Source of the DNA: Anaerococcus sp. mt242 | GTDB taxonomy: Bacteria; Bacillota; Clostridia; Tissierellales; Peptoniphilaceae | Direction of reading: 5' to 3' | DNA length: 64,000 nt | NCBI RefSeq assembly: GCF_016798225.1 | Contig: NZ_JAEUYX010000006.1 | Location: 1-64,000 of the forward strand | Shown: positions 27,627-36,174 of the stretch, one piece after another | How the letters are laid out: each line of letters begins with the position of its first letter | Numbering within the stretch: position 1 is the stretch's first letter | The notes under the pieces: model-generated | Told to the model about the DNA's origin: nothing | Seen by the model: the letters and a program-made list of their open reading frames with translations, nothing else | The model's database searches: none | Position numbers and translations under genes: made by a program

Positions 27627-29054
27627 ATGAAAGATGTTGTAATAATTGGGGCAGGTGTCACAGGCACATCTGTAGCCTACAATTTATCCAAATATGCAGG
27701 TGATTTTCTAGTTGTAGAAAAGCACTCAGATGTTTGCGAAGAAACCAGTAAGGCAAACTCAGGAATCTGCCACGGTGGTTACGATGCAGTACCTGGATCT
27801 ATGAAAGCAAAAATGAATGTAGAAGGTAACCACATGATGGAAGAACTAGCAAAAGAATTAGACTTTCCATATGAGAGAATAGGCACCCTAGTGCTTTGCC
27901 ACAAAAAAGAAGATTTTCCAAAACTTCAAGCGCTTTATGATCAGGGGATAGAAAATGGCGTTGGAGGGATGAAAATTATTTATAATGAAGAAATCCTTGC
28001 CATGGAGCCAAATGTAGAAAAAGATGTATATGCAGCTTTGCTTTGCGAAGAGGCAGGAATCGTCGATCCATTTTTAATGAATATTGCCTATGCAGAAGGC
28101 TCAAACCTAAATGGAGTAGACTATAAATTTAATACAGAAATTACAAAAATTGAAAAAATCGATGACCATTACGTTTTGATCAGCCAAGATGGCGAAGAAA
28201 TCGAAACTCGTGCAGTAGTAAATGCAGCAGGTCTATACTCAGATGCTATCCACAACCAATTATTAAATGACAACAAATTTGAAGTGAGAGCCCGCCGTGG
28301 AGAATATTTACTTTTGGATAAAGCAACACGAGGATTTGTGAACCACGTATTATTTAATCTGCCAACAGAAAAAGGAAAGGGAATCCTAGTAACTCCTACT
28401 ATTGATGGAAATACATTAATCGGACCAACCTCTGATTTTGTAGATGACAAAGCAGATACTGTAACAACCCAAGAAAGAATTGAAGAAGTAATAGAAAAAG
28501 TAGAAGATACAGTAGAAAATGTACCAGTTCGCCAGGTCATCACTTCATTTTCTGGAAACAGAGCCCACGAATCAGGCGGAGACTTTATCCTAGAAGAAAG
28601 CCAAAAAGGATTTTTTGATTGTGTTGGTATCGAGTCACCAGGACTTACTTCAGCACCAGCTATTGGAAAATATATGGCAAATTTAGTAAAAGAATCCCTA
28701 GGATTAGCAGAAAATAAAGAATTTAAGCCAGGTAGAAATCCAATCCCAAAAACAAGCGAAATGGAAACACCAGCTCACAATAATCTTATAAAAGAAAATC
28801 CACTTTACGGCAAAATTATTTGCAGATGTGAAAAAGTCACCGAGGGTGAAATTGTTGATGCAATTAACCGTCCACTTGGAGCAACAACAGTAGATGGTGT
28901 AAAAAGACGTGTTCGTGCAACAGCTGGCAGATGCCAAGGAGGATTCTGCTTGCCATCAATTATCGAAATTTTGGCACGAGAACTAGGCGTAGATGAAGAA
29001 GAAATTACCAAAAAAGGTAACAATTCCTACTACATTGAAAAAAGAGCTAAGTAA
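27627..29054 (+). CDS. glpA: Glycerol-3-phosphate dehydrogenase-like flavoprotein (GlpA type, with BFD-like Fe-S domain)
   Basis: The 475 residues have an FAD motif IIGAGVTGTSVAYNLSKY near 5, the DAO-fold HGGYDAVPGSMKA and GDFILEES, and a C-terminal BFD-like domain with CRCEKVTEGEIVDA near 391 and AGRCQGGFC near 428, giving four cysteines for a 2Fe-2S cluster. This matches the GlpA-like proteins of clostridia that oxidise glycerol-3-phosphate to dihydroxyacetone phosphate. The context (glpP, glpK, GlpB-like, DUF1667) supports it. A paralog is encoded at 30716-32224. Confidence 0.85.
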   Translation: MKDVVIIGAGVTGTSVAYNLSKYAGDFLVVEKHSDVCEETSKANSGICHGGYDAVPGSMKAKMNVEGNHMMEELAKELDFPYERIGTLVLCHKKEDFPKLQALYDQGIENGVGGMKIIYNEEILAMEPNVEKDVYAALLCEEAGIVDPFLMNIAYAEGSNLNGVDYKFNTEITKIEKIDDHYVLISQDGEEIETRAVVNAAGLYSDAIHNQLLNDNKFEVRARRGEYLLLDKATRGFVNHVLFNLPTEKGKGILVTPTIDGNTLIGPTSDFVDDKADTVTTQERIEEVIEKVEDTVENVPVRQVITSFSGNRAHESGGDFILEESQKGFFDCVGIESPGLTSAPAIGKYMANLVKESLGLAENKEFKPGRNPIPKTSEMETPAHNNLIKENPLYGKIICRCEKVTEGEIVDAINRPLGATTVDGVKRRVRATAGRCQGGFCLPSIIEILARELGVDEEEITKKGNNSYYIEKRAK

Positions 29055-29064
29055 GGAGAGATAA

Positions 29065-30324
29065 ATGCGCGAATATGATTTAGTAATAATAGGTGGAGGT
29101 CCTGCAGGACTTTCTGCAGCAGTAAAAGCCTATGATGAGGGAGTAGAAAATATCCTAGTTGTAGAACGTGATGACAAACTAGGTGGAATATTAAACCAAT
29201 GTATCCACAATGGATTTGGTTTGCAAAGATTTAAAGAAGAATTAGCCGGCCCAGAATATGCTCAAAGATTTATAAAAGAAGCCATGGCTCGTGACATTGA
29301 CATCATGATGAACACCATAGTACTAGAGCTGCGTGAAGACAAATCAGTTTTACTAATGAATGAAGAAAACGGCATGTTTGAAATAAAACCAAAAGCAGTA
29401 ATCCTAGCTATGGGTTGTCGTGAAAGACCAAGAGGTGCCTTAAATACTCCAGGCAGTCGTCCAGCGGGAATATACAGTGCAGGAACTGCCCAAAAATTAG
29501 TAAATATTGATGGATATTTGCCAGGCAAAAAAGTTGTTATCCTAGGATCTGGTGACATAGGACTAATCATGGCACGTCGTATGACCTTAGAAGGGGCAAA
29601 AATAGAATGCGTTGCAGAAATCATGCCTTTTTCAGGTGGACTAAAAAGAAATATCGTCCAATGTCTACACGATTTTGACATCCCACTTTACTACTCCACA
29701 ACTATATCAGGTATAAAAGGAACAGATAGGGTAGAGGGAGTTTATCTATCAAAAGTAGATGAAAATATGAAAGTCATCGAAGGCACAGAAAAATTTGTAG
29801 AATGCGATACAGTTTTACTTTCTGTAGGCCTCTTACCAGAAAATGAGCTAACCCAAGAAGCAAACATAAAAATAGATAGAAAAACAAAGGGAGCATATGT
29901 TTCTGACAAACTAATGACCAGTGTAGATGGTATATTTGCAGCAGGAAATGTCCTCCACGTTCACGATTTGGTAGACTTCGTATCAGAAGAAAGTGAACAG
30001 GCAGCAATAAATGCAACAAAATATATAAAAGGCGAGTTTTCAACAACAGGAGAAAACAAAATAGATATAACAGCAGGAGATGGAGTATCCTACACCATGC
30101 CCCAATATATAGACTATGAAAATATGGATGATTCAATAATAGTCAAATTTAGAGTAAACAACGTATATCCATCTAGAAAAATTGCTGCTTATGCAGATGA
30201 TAAATGCATCATAGAACGCAAAAAAAGAGTATTAGCACCAGGAGAAATGGAGCTAATAAGACTTAAAAAAGAAGACATAGATCCAAATACCAAACAAATC
30301 ACAGTAAAATTGGAGGAAGTATGA
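29065..30324 (+). CDS. GlpB-like FAD/NAD-dependent oxidoreductase
   Basis: The 419 residues contain an FAD motif IIGGGPAGLSAAVKAYDEG near 7, NQCIHNGFG near 47, the conserved GCRERPRGALN near 112, a second nucleotide site LGSGDIGLIMARR near 155 and a terminal GIFAAGNVLHVHDLVD. It most likely passes electrons from the GlpA-like subunit to an acceptor. It is placed 10 bases after glpA with GGAGAG before its ATG, and overlaps the DUF1667 gene by four bases, so the three are produced together. Confidence 0.85.
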   Translation: MREYDLVIIGGGPAGLSAAVKAYDEGVENILVVERDDKLGGILNQCIHNGFGLQRFKEELAGPEYAQRFIKEAMARDIDIMMNTIVLELREDKSVLLMNEENGMFEIKPKAVILAMGCRERPRGALNTPGSRPAGIYSAGTAQKLVNIDGYLPGKKVVILGSGDIGLIMARRMTLEGAKIECVAEIMPFSGGLKRNIVQCLHDFDIPLYYSTTISGIKGTDRVEGVYLSKVDENMKVIEGTEKFVECDTVLLSVGLLPENELTQEANIKIDRKTKGAYVSDKLMTSVDGIFAAGNVLHVHDLVDFVSEESEQAAINATKYIKGEFSTTGENKIDITAGDGVSYTMPQYIDYENMDDSIIVKFRVNNVYPSRKIAAYADDKCIIERKKRVLAPGEMELIRLKKEDIDPNTKQITVKLEEV

Positions 30325-30677
30325 AAAAACAATTTACCTGCATAAACTGTCCCATGGGTTGCCAAGTAGTGGTAACTATGGAAGGTGAGGAAATCACAAA
30401 TATAGAAGGCAATAATTGCAAACGCGGCGAAAATTACGTAAGAGATGAAGTAAAAGATCCAAAAAGAATGGTAACATCCACTGTAAAAGTAGCTGGCAGC
30501 AAAACCTACAGCGTCCCAGTAAAAACAGAAACAGCCATCCCAAAAGGGCTTATATTTGATTGTATGAAAGAAATAAACGATGCAGAAATAAAAGCTCCAG
30601 TCCATATAGGAGATATAGTAATAGCAAATGTCCTAGACACAGGAGTAGATGTGATAGCTACTGATGAGAGGGCATAA
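30321..30677 (+). CDS. DUF1667 protein, probable third subunit of the glycerol-3-phosphate dehydrogenase
   Basis: A 118-residue protein with N-terminal cysteines CINCPMGCQVVV (C7, C10, C14) and a fourth in NNCKRGENYV near 35, spaced as for an iron-sulfur cluster like that at the start of molybdopterin oxidoreductases. The C-terminal part (about 50-118) is a small beta-rich domain. DUF1667 genes regularly follow GlpA/GlpB-like genes in clostridia. Its exact function is not established to my knowledge; an electron-transfer role is inferred from cysteines and position. Confidence 0.82.
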   Translation: MKKQFTCINCPMGCQVVVTMEGEEITNIEGNNCKRGENYVRDEVKDPKRMVTSTVKVAGSKTYSVPVKTETAIPKGLIFDCMKEINDAEIKAPVHIGDIVIANVLDTGVDVIATDERA

Positions 30678-30712
30678 AAGATGACCAAGTTTAGACTTGG
30701 TCATTTTTTATA
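30678..30712. terminator. Terminator between the convergent glycerol genes
   Basis: GACCAAG-TTTAGA-CTTGGTC pairs perfectly and is followed by ATTTTTTATAT, directly after the DUF1667 stop codon and before the end of the minus-strand glpA-like gene. Confidence 0.8.
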
Positions 30713-30715
30713 TAT

Positions 30716-32224
30716 CTATTCTTCTTCCTCTTCTTCAATCTCTTTTCTAGAAGTTTCCCTAATTTCTTTTATTAATTCGTTAACTCTCTTTTTATTAAGT
30801 CTTGATAACTCATTTCTTTCAAAGTCGTAGAGGTCATCGATTGGTTTTTTACCTAGTTCATCTTCCATTACTTCTAGGACTCTTGGTTTACAAAATTGTC
30901 CTTGGCAAAATCCCATGCCTGCTCTGGTTCTGCGTTTTACTGCATCTAGGGTTTCTACTGGGATGCCTCTATTCATAGCATCTCTGATTGTTTTTTCTGT
31001 GACTTGTTCGCACCTACAAACTATTCTTTCTGGATCGCCAAGTGGAAGTTCGAGCCTATCTTTGATTTTATTCATATCTTCTAGTTCTTTGTACTCGATG
31101 ATTGGTTCTCTGTGTGGATTATAGTCTGGGTCTTCTTCTAGATTTAGTCCGGATTCTTTAAGGATATTTTCTACGATTTTTGCAATTTCTGGACTTGCAG
31201 TGATGCCTGGTGATTGGATACCTACTACATTTATAAAGCCAGCTACATTTGATTCTTCGATTATAAAATCGTGGGTTGAGCTTGCTGGGCGTAGACCTGT
31301 AAAAGACCTTATAAATTCTCTTAGGTTTATTACATCATCTTTTACTGATTTTTGAGCTTCTTCGTAGATATACATTAGCCTATCTTCATGAGTTGATAGG
31401 TCGATTTCTTCTTCATCAATGGCATCTGGTCCTAAAAGTAAGTTGTTGTGGAAGGTTCTTGTTGCTAGTATTCCTTTGGATTTTTCTGTTGGCACTTGAA
31501 AAAGTACGTTGTTTAATCTTTTTCCTGTTCCCTTTTGAAATATCAAATATTCTCCACTTCTAGGGTGAATATCAAAATCGGTTTTTGCAATCATTTCTGA
31601 AACAATGGCTCCTTCTAGACCTGAAGCGTTTACTACATACTTTGCTTCAAAGTCTTTGCCATCTTCTGTTTTTACTAGAAAATGGTCATCATTTTTTGAA
31701 ATATCAGATACTCTTGAATTTAAAAATAGTTCTGCACCATTTGCTACAGCATTTTCAGTAAGGGCTACTACATATTCATATGGTGAGCAAACTCCTGCAC
31801 TCTTGCACCAAAGAGCAGCAATAGCATCATCGGATACATTTGGCTCGATTTCGCGTAATTTGTCTTGGTCGATGATTTCTAAATCTGGCAGACCATTTTC
31901 AATGCCCATATCATAAAGTTTTTCTAAGGTCTTTATTTCATCTTTTTCAAAAGCTAAGACTAAAGATCCATTTGCAACAAAACCAAAATGCAATTCATTT
32001 TCAAGCTCTTCAAATTGGGTGCGGCCTGGATAGCAAATCCTACCTCTTAGTTCATCGTGGGGCTCAGCGTAGCCACCGTGGATAATGGCAGAATTTGCCT
32101 TGCTGGCTCCCATACTAACATCGTTTGCTTTTTCAACTATGGCTATATTCAATTTATATCTTGATAAGCGACGGGCGATAGATGCTCCTGATACACCAGC
32201 ACCTATGACTAAAACATCATACAT
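30716..32224 (-). CDS. Second GlpA-like FAD-dependent dehydrogenase
   Basis: A 502-residue paralog of the 27627 gene: FAD motif IGAGVSGASIARRLSRY near 7, KANSAIIHGGYAEP near 42, and a C-terminal BFD-like domain with CRCEQVTEKTIRDA and GMGFCQGQFC. It continues about 40 residues past that domain and ends in a charged KEIEEEEEE tail that the first copy lacks. I start at 32224, which has GAAGGAAAC upstream, rather than at the longer frame start 32257 that lies inside the leader hairpin. It has its own promoter and leader terminator. The substrate is probably glycerol-3-phosphate but may differ. Confidence 0.83.
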   Translation of the reverse strand: MYDVLVIGAGVSGASIARRLSRYKLNIAIVEKANDVSMGASKANSAIIHGGYAEPHDELRGRICYPGRTQFEELENELHFGFVANGSLVLAFEKDEIKTLEKLYDMGIENGLPDLEIIDQDKLREIEPNVSDDAIAALWCKSAGVCSPYEYVVALTENAVANGAELFLNSRVSDISKNDDHFLVKTEDGKDFEAKYVVNASGLEGAIVSEMIAKTDFDIHPRSGEYLIFQKGTGKRLNNVLFQVPTEKSKGILATRTFHNNLLLGPDAIDEEEIDLSTHEDRLMYIYEEAQKSVKDDVINLREFIRSFTGLRPASSTHDFIIEESNVAGFINVVGIQSPGITASPEIAKIVENILKESGLNLEEDPDYNPHREPIIEYKELEDMNKIKDRLELPLGDPERIVCRCEQVTEKTIRDAMNRGIPVETLDAVKRRTRAGMGFCQGQFCKPRVLEVMEDELGKKPIDDLYDFERNELSRLNKKRVNELIKEIRETSRKEIEEEEEE

Positions 32225-32238
32225 TGTTTCCTTCTTTC

Positions 32239-32278
32239 TAAAAAACACAAAAGGCAAGTATAAAGTCTATACTTGCCT
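32239..32278 (-). promoter_or_regulatory. Leader terminator hairpin of the second glpA-like gene
   Basis: On the minus strand AGGCAAGTATA (32268-32278) pairs perfectly with TATACTTGCCT (32252-32262) over a five-base loop, followed by TTTGTGTTTTTT. It lies between a strong promoter (32309-32337) and the start codon at 32224, so it must be overcome for expression. It may also end the glpF transcript. Confidence 0.75.
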
Positions 32279-32308
32279 CAAACTCAATTATTATTTATTT
32301 ATACAAAT

Positions 32309-32337
32309 ATTATATAGTAAATGAGTTTATTTATCAA
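32309..32337 (-). promoter_or_regulatory. Promoter of the second glpA-like gene
   Basis: On the minus strand TTGATA (32332-32337) and TATAAT (32309-32314) are exactly 17 bases apart, just after the glpF stop codon. It shows that this gene is transcribed separately from glpF. Confidence 0.75.
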
Positions 32338-32341
32338 TTAC

Positions 32342-33064
32342 TTAAATAAATATAATATTAAATAATACTACTGCCAAAAGCCCACCGATGATAGGTCCTA
32401 TAACTGGTATCCACGCATAATCCCACATTGCATCTACTTTTTTCTTAAAAGGTAATATTTGATACATAATTCTAGGTCCAAGGTCACGGGCAGGATTTAT
32501 AGCATAACCTGTAAGACCACCTAGAGACATACCAACTGATATGATTAGACCATAGACAAAGATTTTATCTAGACCAACATTGCCAGCTCCAGCAACATTT
32601 CCAAAACCTAAAATTGCAAATACTAGGACAAATGTACCAACGATTTCAGATAATAAGTTTCTCCAAGTATTTCTTATAGATGGGGCTGTACAAAAACATC
32701 CTTTAACAATGCCAGGATCTTCCTCGCAAGTATCATCAAAATGGTCTTTATAAAGTAAATAAACCATAAGAGCACCAAGCATAGCACCAATCATTTGTGC
32801 TCCAATATAATATGGAACCGTATTCCACGCGATGTCGCCCTTAAAAGCTAGAGCAATTGACAAAGCGGGGTTAAAATGTGCTCCACTCATTGCTCCAAAA
32901 ATTGCTGCAGGAATCATAACAGCAAGGCCCCAAGCAATAGTAATTTGAACAGGGCCACCACCATACATTCCAGATTTTCTAGTAAGTACATTGGCCACAA
33001 CTCCATCACCTAATAAAATTAACAGGAAAGTACCCACTAATTCAGCCACAAAGATATCTCTCAT
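32342..33064 (-). CDS. glpF: Glycerol uptake facilitator (aquaglyceroporin)
   Basis: The 240 residues form six membrane helices and two half-helices. The first NPA motif is in GAHFNPALSIALA near 66, the second in GYAINPARDLGPR near 195, where the aspartate after NPAR is typical of glycerol-conducting members. A cysteine-rich extracellular loop (DTCEEDPGIVKGCFC near 110-125) is unusual but occurs in Firmicutes GlpF. AGGAGG precedes the ATG. It supplies GlpK with glycerol and sits behind its own leader hairpin. Confidence 0.94.
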   Translation of the reverse strand: MRDIFVAELVGTFLLILLGDGVVANVLTRKSGMYGGGPVQITIAWGLAVMIPAAIFGAMSGAHFNPALSIALAFKGDIAWNTVPYYIGAQMIGAMLGALMVYLLYKDHFDDTCEEDPGIVKGCFCTAPSIRNTWRNLLSEIVGTFVLVFAILGFGNVAGAGNVGLDKIFVYGLIISVGMSLGGLTGYAINPARDLGPRIMYQILPFKKKVDAMWDYAWIPVIGPIIGGLLAVVLFNIIFI

Positions 33065-33082
33065 ACAAACCTCCTCGTAAAT

Positions 33083-33111
33083 ATAAAAAGCGAGTAAAAT
33101 TAAAACCCGCT
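33083..33111 (-). promoter_or_regulatory. Leader terminator hairpin of glpF
   Basis: On the minus strand AGCGGGT (33105-33111) pairs with ACTCGCT (33089-33095), with one G-U pair and a nine-base loop, followed by TTTTTAT. It lies about 35 bases after the predicted transcription start and just before the ribosome site, the position of GlpP-controlled terminators. Confidence 0.62.
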
Positions 33112-33151
33112 CTCTATATCATATATATTTGTGGAAACCTTTTCTGTATTA

Positions 33152-33180
33152 AGTATAGCATGTATGATAAAAAATGGCAA
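33152..33180 (-). promoter_or_regulatory. Promoter of glpF
   Basis: On the minus strand TTGCCA (33175-33180) and TATACT (33152-33157) are 17 bases apart. Together with the hairpin at 33083-33111 it defines a leader of about 80 bases. Confidence 0.75.
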
Positions 33181-33240
33181 TAGTTTCATATACCGTTTAT
33201 TAAGTTTATTTTACGAAAATTTAATGTCTTTTTTAAAATA

Positions 33241-33270
33241 TAAGTTTTCTCTAACTTAGAGAAATAAGTT
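33241..33270 (+). promoter_or_regulatory. Palindromic operator-like element upstream of bmpA
   Basis: TAAGTT, AACTTA and TAAGTT occur at 12-base intervals (33241, 33253, 33265), separated by TTCTCT and GAGAAA, which are themselves complementary. This produces three overlapping dyads, including TTTCTCT/AGAGAAA with a five-base centre. It lies 30 bases before the -35 box of bmpA and could bind a dimeric regulator. No known purine regulator motif is recognised. Confidence 0.4.
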
Positions 33271-33299
33271 AAAAATTTATTATTTATAGACAAAATAGC

Positions 33300-33328
33300 T
33301 TGATTGTAATAAAATTAAGGCATAAAGT
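33300..33328 (+). promoter_or_regulatory. Promoter of bmpA
   Basis: TTGATT (33300-33305) and TAAAGT (33323-33328) are 17 bases apart, followed by a short leader with GGGAGGAAG before the ATG at 33350. Confidence 0.6.
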
Positions 33329-33349
33329 AAAATTTTTTGGGAGGAAGAG

Positions 33350-34537
33350 ATGAAAATTAAAAACTTTATGTCAATCGCAGCCGCACTATCATTATCACTA
33401 GTATTAGCATCATGTGGATCAAATACAGAAAATGCTAAAAATGAACCAGCAGATAATGAAACAAAAGTAGAAGAAAAAGCGGATGATACAGCTGATAAAT
33501 CAGAAGAAACTGAAAATACAGAAGAAAACACAGCTGATGCTCCAGAAGAAGATAAAGATGAAGAAGAAAAAGCTGCTAATCCAACAGGTGAAGAAGTTAA
33601 CCTAACAATGGTAACAGACTTTGGTGGAGTAAATGATAAATCATTTAACCAATCTGCTTACGAAGGTTTACAAAAAGCCGAAGAAGAAGGCAGTGCAAAA
33701 TTTGACTACATCGAAAGTCACAAAGAAGCAGACTTCGTACCAAACCTTGAAAGCGCACTTGATTCTGAATCAGACATCATCCTTACTGTAGGATATGCAC
33801 TATTCCCAGCTACAGATGAAGCAGCTGAAGAAAACCCAGAACAAAACTACGTAATCATTGACAATGCAAATGAAAATGACAGAGAAAACTTACTTGGAGT
33901 AACATTTGCTGACCACCAAAACTCATTTTTAGTAGGATACATTGCAGGTATGCAATCTGAAACAAATAATGTAGGATTTGTAGGTGGTATCAAAGGTGTA
34001 ATCGTAGATAGATTTGAATATGGTTTTAGAGCAGGTGTTGAACAAGCAGCTCGCGAAAAAGGCGAACCAATTACAGTTCAAGTACAATACGCAAACAGCT
34101 TTAATGACCAAGCAGCAGGTAAAAATATCGCAGATAGAATGTACCAAGAAGGTGCAGATGTTATCTTCCACGCAGCAGGCGGTGTTGGAATCGGTGTTAT
34201 CGAAGCAGCAAAAGAAAATGATAAATGGGTTGTTGGTGTAGACCGTGACCAACAAGACGAAGCACCAGATAATATGCTAGTATCAACAGTAAAAGGTGTT
34301 GGTGATGCTGTAAGACAAATTATTGACGAATATGCTCAAGGAAAATTTGAAGGTGGAGAACAAACATTTACTCTAGCTGACGGTGAAGCAGTAACAATCG
34401 CATACGCAGATAATGGTATTGTAAGCCAAGAAATTAAAGATAAAGTAGAAGAAATTAAACAACAAATCATCGATGGAAAAATTGAAGTTCCAGAAAATGA
34501 AGAACAAGCAATCGATCAAGGTTGGATTGAAAAATAA
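33350..34537 (+). CDS. bmpA: BmpA/PnrA-type nucleoside-binding lipoprotein
   Basis: This is the substrate-binding protein of the nucleoside ABC importer that follows. Residues 1-21 form a lipoprotein signal with lipobox LASC. A very acidic, low-complexity linker (about 25-78, rich in E, D, N, T) follows. The binding domain begins with VTDFGGVNDKSFNQSAYEGL near 88, the family signature, and includes GFVGGIKG and FHAAGGVG. The 395 residues are longer than usual because of the linker. Specificity for purine nucleosides is inferred from the family. Confidence 0.93.
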   Translation: MKIKNFMSIAAALSLSLVLASCGSNTENAKNEPADNETKVEEKADDTADKSEETENTEENTADAPEEDKDEEEKAANPTGEEVNLTMVTDFGGVNDKSFNQSAYEGLQKAEEEGSAKFDYIESHKEADFVPNLESALDSESDIILTVGYALFPATDEAAEENPEQNYVIIDNANENDRENLLGVTFADHQNSFLVGYIAGMQSETNNVGFVGGIKGVIVDRFEYGFRAGVEQAAREKGEPITVQVQYANSFNDQAAGKNIADRMYQEGADVIFHAAGGVGIGVIEAAKENDKWVVGVDRDQQDEAPDNMLVSTVKGVGDAVRQIIDEYAQGKFEGGEQTFTLADGEAVTIAYADNGIVSQEIKDKVEEIKQQIIDGKIEVPENEEQAIDQGWIEK

Positions 34538-34547
34538 ATTTAGAGTA

Positions 34548-34578
34548 TAAAGGCCTCTTTTTTGGGGTCTTTTTATTT
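34548..34578 (+). terminator. Terminator after bmpA
   Basis: AAAGGCCTC pairs with GGGGTCTTT (two G-U pairs) across a T6 loop, followed by TTATTT. It lies between bmpA and the ATPase gene, so it probably keeps the binding protein in excess over the membrane components. Confidence 0.7.
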
Positions 34579-34650
34579 GTAAAAAAATAATACTATAAAA
34601 GTACGTTTTATGATATTATTATGTATATACACTAAAGAAGCGAGGATATT

Positions 34651-36174
34651 ATGGATAAGCATTTAAATGAAAATCCTGTAGTATCTATGAAAAATATAAG
34701 CAAGTCCTTTGGAGATAAGCAGGTATTATCAAATGTGAATTTTGATTTACACAAATCTGAAGTACACGCTCTTTTAGGGGAAAATGGTGCTGGTAAAACC
34801 ACACTGATGAATATTTTGTATGGGATGTTCCCACCAAGTGATGGGACTATTACTATAAATGGCAAAACTTTTTCAAATATGACTCCTAAAATTGCCATAG
34901 ATGCAGGTATTGGAATGGTTCATCAACATTTTATGTTAATAGAACCTCTTACAGTTACAGAAAATATTATTCTAGGTTATGAAGAAGACACTGGTCTGTT
35001 TTTAGATAGAAAAACTGCTCGTGAAAAAATATCAAAATTGTCCGAAGAGTATGGACTTATGATAGATCCAGATGCAAAGGTTGAGGATATTACAGTTGGT
35101 CAACAACAAAGAGTAGAAATCCTAAAGGCCCTTTATAGGGGAGCAGATATTTTAATATTTGATGAGCCAACAGCAGTTTTAACTCCTCAAGAAATCAACG
35201 AATTTATTGTAATTATAAATAGACTTACAAAAATGGATAAGTCAATAATAATCATCACCCATAAGCTTGCAGAAATAAAGGCTATGGCTGATAATTGTAC
35301 CATTATTAGACGTGGAGAATATATTGATAAACTAAATGTAAAAGAAGTGGATGAAAATATTTTGGCCGAAAAAATGGTTGGTCGAAATGTTAGCTTCAAT
35401 GTAGATAAAAAGGCTCAAGAAACAGGTGGAGTTGTCCTAAAAGTAGAAGATCTTTGGGCAAAAGACCGCCGTGGTGTAGATATTTTAAAAGGCCTTGATT
35501 TGGAACTTCGTGCTGGAGAAATTTTGGGAATTGCTGGAGTTGATGGCAATGGTCAAAGCGAATTAATTGACTGTCTAACTGGTATGGCAAAGTCAAATCG
35601 TGGAATAATTACTCTAAATGGCAAAGATATTACAAATACAAGTCCTAGAAATATTTTAGATACCGGCATGAATTCTATACCAGAAGATAGGCAAAAACGC
35701 GGATTAGTATTAGAATATCCGATAAAAAATAATCTTATCTTAGAAAATGTTCATAAAGAGCCATTTTCTAGTAGAGGAAAATTAAATTTCAAAAATATAG
35801 ATGAAAATGCCAGAAATCTTGTAAAAAAATTTGATGTTAGACCAAATGATATAAATGAAAAAGCTGTAGCTCTATCAGGTGGTAATCAGCAAAAAGTAAT
35901 TATTGCTCGTGAGATTTCAAATAATCCTGATGTCTTAATAGCAGCTCAGCCAACAAGGGGACTTGATGTTGGTGCTATCGAATTTATCCACCAATATTTG
36001 GTAGAACTTAGAAACGCAAACAAGGCTGTTTTGTTAATTAGCTTTGAGTTAGATGAAGTAATGGACCTATCAGATAGGATTCTTGTAATTTATGATGGCA
36101 AGATTGTTGGTGAGAAAGATCCTAAACAAACTGACGAATTTGAACTAGGTAGATTAATGGCAGGTGGAAAATAA
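34651..36174 (+). CDS. nupO: Nucleoside ABC importer ATPase (two NBDs)
   Basis: The 507 residues contain two ABC domains in tandem, as in sugar and nucleoside importers. The first has Walker A GENGAGKTT near 44, signature VGQQQRVEILKAL near 149 and Walker B LIFDEPTAVL near 169. The second has a degenerate P-loop GVDGNGQSEL near 296, signature LSGGNQQKVIIAREI near 408 and a Walker B changed to AAQPTRGLD, which is normal for this family. Its stop overlaps the permease start by one base. Confidence 0.93.
   Translation: MDKHLNENPVVSMKNISKSFGDKQVLSNVNFDLHKSEVHALLGENGAGKTTLMNILYGMFPPSDGTITINGKTFSNMTPKIAIDAGIGMVHQHFMLIEPLTVTENIILGYEEDTGLFLDRKTAREKISKLSEEYGLMIDPDAKVEDITVGQQQRVEILKALYRGADILIFDEPTAVLTPQEINEFIVIINRLTKMDKSIIIITHKLAEIKAMADNCTIIRRGEYIDKLNVKEVDENILAEKMVGRNVSFNVDKKAQETGGVVLKVEDLWAKDRRGVDILKGLDLELRAGEILGIAGVDGNGQSELIDCLTGMAKSNRGIITLNGKDITNTSPRNILDTGMNSIPEDRQKRGLVLEYPIKNNLILENVHKEPFSSRGKLNFKNIDENARNLVKKFDVRPNDINEKAVALSGGNQQKVIIAREISNNPDVLIAAQPTRGLDVGAIEFIHQYLVELRNANKAVLLISFELDEVMDLSDRILVIYDGKIVGEKDPKQTDEFELGRLMAGGK

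Noticed and set aside
28169-28543. 124-residue minus-strand reading frame inside the glpA-like gene, and similar long antisense frames in other genes
   Set aside because: They are shadows of strongly coding plus-strand genes, have no ribosome site and encode no recognisable protein.
32225-32257. Upstream extension of the second glpA-like gene
   Set aside because: The extension lies in the terminator T run of the leader and adds a sequence before the FAD motif that the family does not have.
34548-34578. Hairpin after bmpA as the end of an independent operon, separating bmpA from the ABC genes
   Set aside because: The gene order and family knowledge show that bmpA belongs to the importer; the hairpin is more likely a partial terminator, and I see no firm promoter before the ATPase gene.
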